Source: an uncultured Arcobacter sp. (GTDB lineage Bacteria; Campylobacterota; Campylobacteria; Campylobacterales; Arcobacteraceae). From it: a DNA stretch of 10,423 nucleotides. Shown here piece by piece: positions 6,402 to 10,423 of the stretch. Numbering within the stretch: position 1 is the first letter of the stretch; each line of letters begins with the position of its first letter. Position numbers and translations under genes: made by a program. Below the pieces are notes generated by a model, which was not told the DNA's origin, did no database searches, and saw only the letters and a list, made by a program, of their open reading frames with translations. The stretch covers positions 1 through 10,423 of the forward strand of contig CAJXWI010000045.1 in the NCBI GenBank assembly GCA_913062735.1, given 5' to 3'.

Positions 6402-8198
6402 CTTAAAAGCATCATCAATATTAATGATTCCACGTTTTTGTAAAGAATCCAATACCTCTGTTGTACAATCAACATCATCTGGCCATCTTCTTTTAAAATT
6501 ATCCATGCTGTTTTTATTAGTAGCATCAATACAAATAGTATTTTCATGAAAGAAAATATCTCTGTTTGAATCAATATTATTAACCACTCTCCAAAGCAAC
6601 ATATATTCATTGTTTAAATCATTTTGATTTTTTTCATCTACAATAATTAGTATTTTCACATGAGCCGATATTTCTTTTATTTCTTCAAATAATTCTTTTT
6701 GTGAACGTTGTTTATCTACAGTTATTATAACAAGTGGATTTTTAGTGTCCGTAAAATATTGTTTTAAGTCTTTAATCTCGGAACTTATATGTTGAAGTTT
6801 CTTTAAAAGTTCATCATCACTTAGGATTTTAATACCTAATTCTTTAACTTCAGCACCAGTACAATCAAGTCCTAGTTTACCTCCAAGTGCAAATCTTGGA
6901 CTTGAATGATCTAGTGCATCAACAACACCTCTTGTTATTAATATTTCTTCTATGTCAATTCTGTTTAGTATATATCGTGTTAAGTCTTCATGCGAAGTTA
7001 GAGCAGGAGCATCTTGATTAACAAAGATGGCATGTTTAACAAAAGACATTTGTCCAACTCCCCAAAAAGCGTGCATCATTTGCTGAGCATGCCCTGGATA
7101 AAGTGTTTTTATTTTTGCAATAATTAGATTATGAAAAACACCATTTTCAGGCATATAATAATCTATTAAATCGGGACAAGTCGTTTTTAGTAAGGGGAGG
7201 AATATTCTTTCTGTTGCATGCCCCATATACTTATCTTCTAAAGGTGGTTTTCCAACAACCGTTGCTAAAAATACTGCATCTTTCTTTTTGGTAATGGCGG
7301 TAACTTCCATGAAAGGATATTCTTCTTCTAGTGTGTAGTATCCAGTATGATCCCCAAAAGGCCCCTCTATTCTCATTTTTGAAGGGTCTACAAAACCTTC
7401 AATAACATAGTCATTATCAACAGGGATAGCAATATCATTCGTAATACTTTTTACCAGTTTTGCATTTTTGTTTTTTATAAAACCATAAAGCATTAATTCA
7501 AAAACACCAATTGGTAGAGGCGCTTGCCCACACCAAATATACATAGGATCTCCACCAATTCCAATTGAAACTGGCATTTTTTTGCCAGCTTCTTTATATT
7601 CATGAAAAAAATGATTAGAATCTTTATGTATTTGCCAATGCATTCCAAGCGTATGATCATCATATACTTGAAGTCTATACATTCCTAAGTTTTTCATTTC
7701 ACCATTTAAAGAAGTAGTATATACCTGCCCCATAGTAATAAAAGGACCACCATCTTGTTCCCAAGTTGTAAGTACTGGTAAATCACTTAATTTAGCATCT
7801 TTTCCTAAATATATTTCTTCTTGACAAGCTGCTTTTGCTTTAGAAACCTTAGGTATTGTATTTTTTAATGAAAACAGTTTTCCAAATAAAGCAAATTTAT
7901 CGCCTAAGGTTTTAGGTGGTTTCATTTTAAGTAAAGATTCTATCTCCACGCCTATTTTATCCCCATCACCTATAAATAATTCAACTGCTTTTTCATTACA
8001 AAATACATTCATAAGTACTGGTTCATTAAATTTTTTATTGTTTTTTTTATCTATTACATTCGTAAATAAGAGTGCTTTTGAATCTTCTTTTTTCACTTCA
8101 ATATATGCAATATGAGGAATTTCTAAGTAAATATCAAGTTCATCGTCAATAATTCGTAATAAATCATTCTCTTTTAACAGCGCAATTGCTTCTTTCAT
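6384..8198 (-). CDS. mqnL: UbiD-family menaquinone biosynthesis decarboxylase (MqnL type)
   Basis: This 604-residue protein fits the long UbiD-family decarboxylases of the futalosine route, where 6-carboxy-1,4-naphthoquinol-type intermediates lose CO2 late in menaquinone synthesis. DGGPFITMG (149-157) and NLGMYRLQ (170-177) belong to the prenyl-FMN pocket. EGPFGDHTGYY (278-288) gives the expected catalytic set Arg175, Glu278 and Asp283, with spacing nearly that of fungal Fdc1 (Arg173, Glu277, Glu282). LDHSSP (429-434) and the C-terminal LWRVVNNIDSNRD block are also UbiD-like. It needs prenylated FMN from a UbiX/MqnM partner, which is not in this window. The ATG at 8198 is preceded by AAGAGG. 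It is convergent with fbpC and divergent from the lyase gene. A generic UbiD acting on another aryl acid is the alternative, but length and lineage favour MqnL. Confidence 0.85.
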   Translation of the reverse strand: MKEAIALLKENDLLRIIDDELDIYLEIPHIAYIEVKKEDSKALLFTNVIDKKNNKKFNEPVLMNVFCNEKAVELFIGDGDKIGVEIESLLKMKPPKTLGDKFALFGKLFSLKNTIPKVSKAKAACQEEIYLGKDAKLSDLPVLTTWEQDGGPFITMGQVYTTSLNGEMKNLGMYRLQVYDDHTLGMHWQIHKDSNHFFHEYKEAGKKMPVSIGIGGDPMYIWCGQAPLPIGVFELMLYGFIKNKNAKLVKSITNDIAIPVDNDYVIEGFVDPSKMRIEGPFGDHTGYYTLEEEYPFMEVTAITKKKDAVFLATVVGKPPLEDKYMGHATERIFLPLLKTTCPDLIDYYMPENGVFHNLIIAKIKTLYPGHAQQMMHAFWGVGQMSFVKHAIFVNQDAPALTSHEDLTRYILNRIDIEEILITRGVVDALDHSSPRFALGGKLGLDCTGAEVKELGIKILSDDELLKKLQHISSEIKDLKQYFTDTKNPLVIITVDKQRSQKELFEEIKEISAHVKILIIVDEKNQNDLNNEYMLLWRVVNNIDSNRDIFFHENTICIDATNKNSMDNFKRRWPDDVDCTTEVLDSLQKRGIINIDDAFKKKWHL

Positions 8199-8225
8199 TC
8201 TTTGCCTCTTTATAAATTATCTTGT

Positions 8226-8231
8226 ATTCTA
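8226..8231 (-). promoter_or_regulatory. Possible -10 (TAGAAT) for mqnL
   Basis: On the minus strand GATAGAATACA lies 28 bases before the mqnL ATG, giving a short leader of about 20 nucleotides. Several other A/T-rich hexamers nearby, such as TAAAAT further upstream, would serve as well, so the choice is weak. No -35 is evident. Confidence 0.3.
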
Positions 8232-8250
8232 TCTTATTTATTATTTTATT

Positions 8251-8259
8251 TGCTATAAT
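8251..8259 (+). promoter_or_regulatory. Extended -10 promoter (TGCTATAAT) of the C-S lyase gene
   Basis: TG, one base, then a perfect TATAAT forms an ideal extended -10. Initiation around 8266 would leave a leader of about 30 nucleotides before the ATG at 8297. This position also argues that an upstream in-frame TTG at 8222 is not the true start, because it would lie ahead of the promoter. Confidence 0.6.
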
Positions 8260-8296
8260 TCTTCCAAGTAAATTTCACCATAGGAAGAAAGAAAAT

Positions 8297-9457
8297 ATGT
8301 ATAATTTTGATGAAGAAATAAATAGAAAAAATACCTCTTGTTTAAAACATGATGTAATGAGTGCTTATTTTGGTGATTATAAGGATTTGCAGCCTTTATG
8401 GGTTGCGGATATGGATTTAAGAACACCTGATTTTATAACACAAGCCATGAATGAAAAAATACAGCATGGAATATTTGGTTATACAAGACCTACTCAAACG
8501 CTTATAGATGCCGTTGTAAAATGGATGAAAGACAGACATAATTACACTATAAAAGAAGAATACCTTACTTTTGTAAACGGTGTAGTTCCTGCTTATAGTG
8601 CTGCAATTGAAGCTTACTCAAATGAAGGGGATGAAGTAATTGTTCAAACACCTGCGTATTATCCTTTTTTTAATCATATTAAATCAAATAATAGAGTATT
8701 AGTTGCTAATCAACTAAAAGAAACTGATGGTTATTACACTATGGATTTAAAAGACCTTGAAAGTAAAATTACATCTAAAACAAAAATCTTAGTTCTATGT
8801 TCCCCTCACAATCCAGTAGGAAGAGTTTGGAATAAAGAAGAATTATCTGCTTTGGCTAAAATCTGTATTAAACACAATATTAAAATTATTTCTGATGAAA
8901 TTCATGCGGATTTGGTTTATGAAAAGTTCACTTCATTGGCTTCAATATCTTCTGAAATTGCAGATATTACACTAACGCTTAACTCTGCTGGAAAAACATT
9001 TAATATTGCAGGCTTGAATTGTGGTTATGCAATTTGTCATAATAAAGAAATGAAAAAAACCTTTGATGAAGTAGTAATAAAAAGAGAAGTAAATGCTATT
9101 AATTTATTTGGATTTGTAGCTCATGAAGCTGCATATACAAAAGGTCATATTTGGTTAGAAGAATTAAAATCTTATTTACAATCCAATATTGACTTTACTT
9201 ATGATTTTCTAAAAAGTAACAATTCTAAAATAGAATTTGTTAAACCAGAAGCTACTTATTTGCTTTGGCTAAACTTTAATAAACTAAATAATACTCATTC
9301 TCAAATAAAACACAGACTACTTGGAGATGCCAAAGTAGCCCTTAATGACGGTACTACATTTGCTAAAGAAGCAAAAGGTTATTTTAGAATAAATATTGCA
9401 CTTCCACAAGCACAACTAAAAATTGCCCTAGAAAAGATTGTTACGAATCTACACTAA
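8297..9457 (+). CDS. patB: MalY/PatB-family PLP-dependent C-S (cystathionine beta-) lyase
   Basis: This fold-type I PLP enzyme has 386 residues from the ATG at 8297, close to E. coli MalY (390). MalY landmarks are WVADMD (35-40), HGIFGYTRP (57-65), TPAYYPFF (118-125), SPHNPVG (Asn172), ISDEIHADLVY (Asp200), the Schiff-base Lys233 in NSAGKTFNIAG, and Arg364 in YFRIN for the substrate carboxylate. It should cleave C-S bonds of cystathionine or cysteine conjugates to give pyruvate, ammonia and a thiol, probably serving methionine synthesis. The frame extends upstream to a TTG at 8222, but that adds a hydrophobic stretch absent from the family and lies before the promoter. The ATG has AGGAAG upstream at slightly long spacing. 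It is a single-gene unit, followed at once by a hairpin. A plain aminotransferase is less likely. Confidence 0.92.
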   Translation: MYNFDEEINRKNTSCLKHDVMSAYFGDYKDLQPLWVADMDLRTPDFITQAMNEKIQHGIFGYTRPTQTLIDAVVKWMKDRHNYTIKEEYLTFVNGVVPAYSAAIEAYSNEGDEVIVQTPAYYPFFNHIKSNNRVLVANQLKETDGYYTMDLKDLESKITSKTKILVLCSPHNPVGRVWNKEELSALAKICIKHNIKIISDEIHADLVYEKFTSLASISSEIADITLTLNSAGKTFNIAGLNCGYAICHNKEMKKTFDEVVIKREVNAINLFGFVAHEAAYTKGHIWLEELKSYLQSNIDFTYDFLKSNNSKIEFVKPEATYLLWLNFNKLNNTHSQIKHRLLGDAKVALNDGTTFAKEAKGYFRINIALPQAQLKIALEKIVTNLH

Positions 9458-9481
9458 TTTACTATCCCTTGGGATAGTAAA
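9458..9481. terminator. Hairpin directly after the C-S lyase gene
   Basis: TTTACTATCCC and GGGATAGTAAA form an 11-bp perfect stem (12 bp with the flanking A-T pair) around TT; in RNA the loop would open to CTTG. It starts at the base after the stop codon. Neither strand has a run of T following it, so it is not a classical intrinsic terminator. It may stop transcription weakly, protect the mRNA 3' end, or be a protein site. Confidence 0.55.
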
Positions 9482-9552
9482 TATTACAAAAATTCACAAT
9501 AACTCACATAGTTAACAATTCTATTATCCATAAAAGAAAAATTGCATAAACT

Positions 9553-9558
9553 TATAGT
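9553..9558 (+). promoter_or_regulatory. Possible -10 (TATAGT) of the nuo operon
   Basis: TATAGT in AT-rich DNA with A-rich upstream sequence would start transcription near 9565, about 30 nucleotides before nuoA. No -35 is seen. An AT-only palindrome (AATAAATTTATT, 9570-9581) lies just downstream, but with this base composition it is probably not meaningful. Confidence 0.35.
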
Positions 9559-9584
9559 ACACTTGGATAAATAAATTTATTAAT

Positions 9585-9587
9585 GGA
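9585..9587 (+). promoter_or_regulatory. Shine-Dalgarno GGA that decides the nuoA start
   Basis: Two in-frame ATG codons lie at 9590 and 9596. The only purine-rich site, GGA in AATGGATAATG, is two bases from the first and eight bases from the second. Only the second spacing is workable, so nuoA should begin at 9596. Confidence 0.6.
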
Positions 9588-9595
9588 TAATGCAT

Positions 9596-9958
9596 ATGTC
9601 AAATGAATTAGTATTAGCATCTATTGTCTTTGTTTTAATTGGTATTATTTTAGTTGGAGTATTTTTTTCAACTAGAAAACTAGGGCCTCAAAACAAAGAA
9701 GATCTTGCTAAAAACACAGTATATGAATCAGGTGTGACAAACCCTGTTGGCGGAACTAACTTACGATTCTCAATCAAATTTTACCTTGTAGCAATTTTAT
9801 TCGTATTATTTGATGTGGAAATTATATTTATGTTTCCTTGGGCTGTAAATATAAAAGAACTTGGATACCTTGGTTTATTTGAAATGTTTATGTTTATGGG
9901 TCTATTGTATGCAGGATTAATTTATATCTATAAGAAAAAGGCACTATCATGGGATTAG
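9596..9958 (+). CDS. nuoA: NADH-quinone oxidoreductase subunit A
   Basis: This 120-residue membrane subunit of complex I has three helices (about 6-24, 61-83 and 93-112). The family's hallmark loop is present: YESGVTNPVGG (43-53), then RFSIKFYLVAILFVLFDVEI (57-76) and PWA (81-83). NuoA sits beside NuoH and NuoJ near the quinone channel and takes part in proton pumping. The start is taken as the ATG at 9596, set by the Shine-Dalgarno; the ATG at 9590 would add only Met-His. The last ten bases overlap the start of nuoB, so the two are translated together. It is the first gene of the nuo operon and is preceded by a short promoter region. Confidence 0.96.
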   Translation: MSNELVLASIVFVLIGIILVGVFFSTRKLGPQNKEDLAKNTVYESGVTNPVGGTNLRFSIKFYLVAILFVLFDVEIIFMFPWAVNIKELGYLGLFEMFMFMGLLYAGLIYIYKKKALSWD

Positions 9959-10423
9959 GAGCAGAAGCAGCACTTGGTGACACCGTTGTTACAACGAGAT
10001 TAGATCAAGCAGTAAACTGGGCGAGGTCATATTCATTATGGCCAATGGTATTTGGAACGGCATGTTGTGGTATTGAGTTTATGTCACTTGCGGCATCAAG
10101 ATATGATTTATCTAGATTTGGGGCTGAAGTTGTACGGTTCTCGCCAAGACAAGCAGATTTAATGATTGTTGCAGGAACTATATCTTATAAACAAGCACCT
10201 ATTCTTAAAAAAATATACGATCAAATGTGTGAGCCTAAATGGGTTATTTCTATGGGAGCATGTGCCTGTTCTGGTGGATTTTATGATAACTATACAACGC
10301 TACAAGGCATTGATGAAATAATTCCTGTTGATGAATATGTATCCGGTTGTCCTCCAAGACCAGAAGCAGTATTAGATGCTATTATGAGAATTCAAGAGCG
10401 CTGTAAAAACGATTCAGGAATTG
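9949..10423 (+). CDS. nuoB: NADH-quinone oxidoreductase subunit B, incomplete at the right edge
   Basis: The reading frame begins at the ATG at 9949, with AAGG seven bases upstream, and stays open to the end of the window: 158 codons plus one base. NuoB carries the 4Fe-4S cluster N2, which passes electrons to quinone. All four ligands are visible: Cys39 and Cys40 in TACCGIEF, Cys105 in GACACSGG and Cys134 in SGCPPRP. RFSPRQADLMIVAGT (63-77) is also typical. Family members run about 160-220 residues, so only a short C-terminal part should be missing. It overlaps nuoA by ten bases. Further nuo genes presumably follow outside the window. Confidence 0.96.
   Translation, partial: MGLGAEAALGDTVVTTRLDQAVNWARSYSLWPMVFGTACCGIEFMSLAASRYDLSRFGAEVVRFSPRQADLMIVAGTISYKQAPILKKIYDQMCEPKWVISMGACACSGGFYDNYTTLQGIDEIIPVDEYVSGCPPRPEAVLDAIMRIQERCKNDSGI

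Noticed and set aside
6350..6610. 86-codon minus-strand frame at the end of mqnL
   Set aside because: It overlaps the UbiD-like C-terminal coding sequence in another frame on the same strand and runs through the terminator.
8259..8289. TTCTTCC and GGAAGAA inverted repeat that could hide the lyase Shine-Dalgarno
   Set aside because: The left arm overlaps the end of the -10 and lies before or at the expected transcription start, so the RNA would not contain it. A DNA operator remains possible but is unsupported.
8222..8296. N-terminal extension of the C-S lyase from a TTG at 8222, which would look like a signal peptide or membrane anchor
   Set aside because: The extended -10 at 8251-8259 lies inside it, MalY proteins start at the MYNFDE-type N-terminus, and the hydrophobic stretch is just translated AT-rich promoter DNA.

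Overview
The window is AT-rich DNA (GC roughly 28-30% by eye) from a Gram-negative bacterium. It is best explained as a member of the Campylobacterota, probably of the Arcobacter type. The clues are the low GC, a ferric-iron binding protein whose visible ligand set matches Campylobacter jejuni FbpA, a long UbiD-type decarboxylase of the futalosine (menaquinone) pathway, and the start of a nuo operon in the order nuoA-nuoB. This assignment is inferred from protein character and was not tested by a search.

Layout. Positions 1-149 hold no secure gene. A short reading frame runs in from the left edge, and a perfect -35-like hexamer on the minus strand may serve a gene outside the window. Positions 150-2539 are a tight minus-strand operon transcribed from right to left: pabA/trpG (glutamine amidotransferase), a polytopic GT39-like membrane protein, and a GspH/FimT-like minor pseudopilin. 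The last two genes overlap by four bases. Positions 2540-2750 are a divergent promoter region with a good -10 for pabA on one strand and a candidate Fur box for the iron operon on the other. Positions 2751-6364 are a plus-strand fbpABC operon for periplasmic-binding-protein-dependent Fe(III) uptake. It ends in a bidirectional hairpin terminator shared with the convergent mqnL/ubiD-family gene (6384-8198, minus).

Positions 8199-8296 are a second divergent promoter region, with an extended -10 for a MalY/PatB-type C-S lyase (8297-9457). A 12-bp hairpin without a U-tract follows that gene. A short promoter region then leads into nuoA (9596-9958) and nuoB (9949 to the right edge, incomplete), the start of the complex I operon.

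Functionally the window is mostly housekeeping: folate/tryptophan amidotransferase, iron import, a late menaquinone step, sulfur amino acid metabolism and the respiratory NADH-quinone oxidoreductase-type complex. MqnL helps make the menaquinone that the Nuo complex reduces, and FbpABC supplies iron for Fe-S proteins such as NuoB. These links are metabolic and do not show co-regulation. I found no CRISPR array, insertion sequence, phage gene, tRNA, rRNA or toxin-antitoxin pair, and no convincing new system. The points most worth checking are the cysteine at the prepilin cleavage site, the altered acidic motif in the GT39-like protein, and the candidate Fur box.
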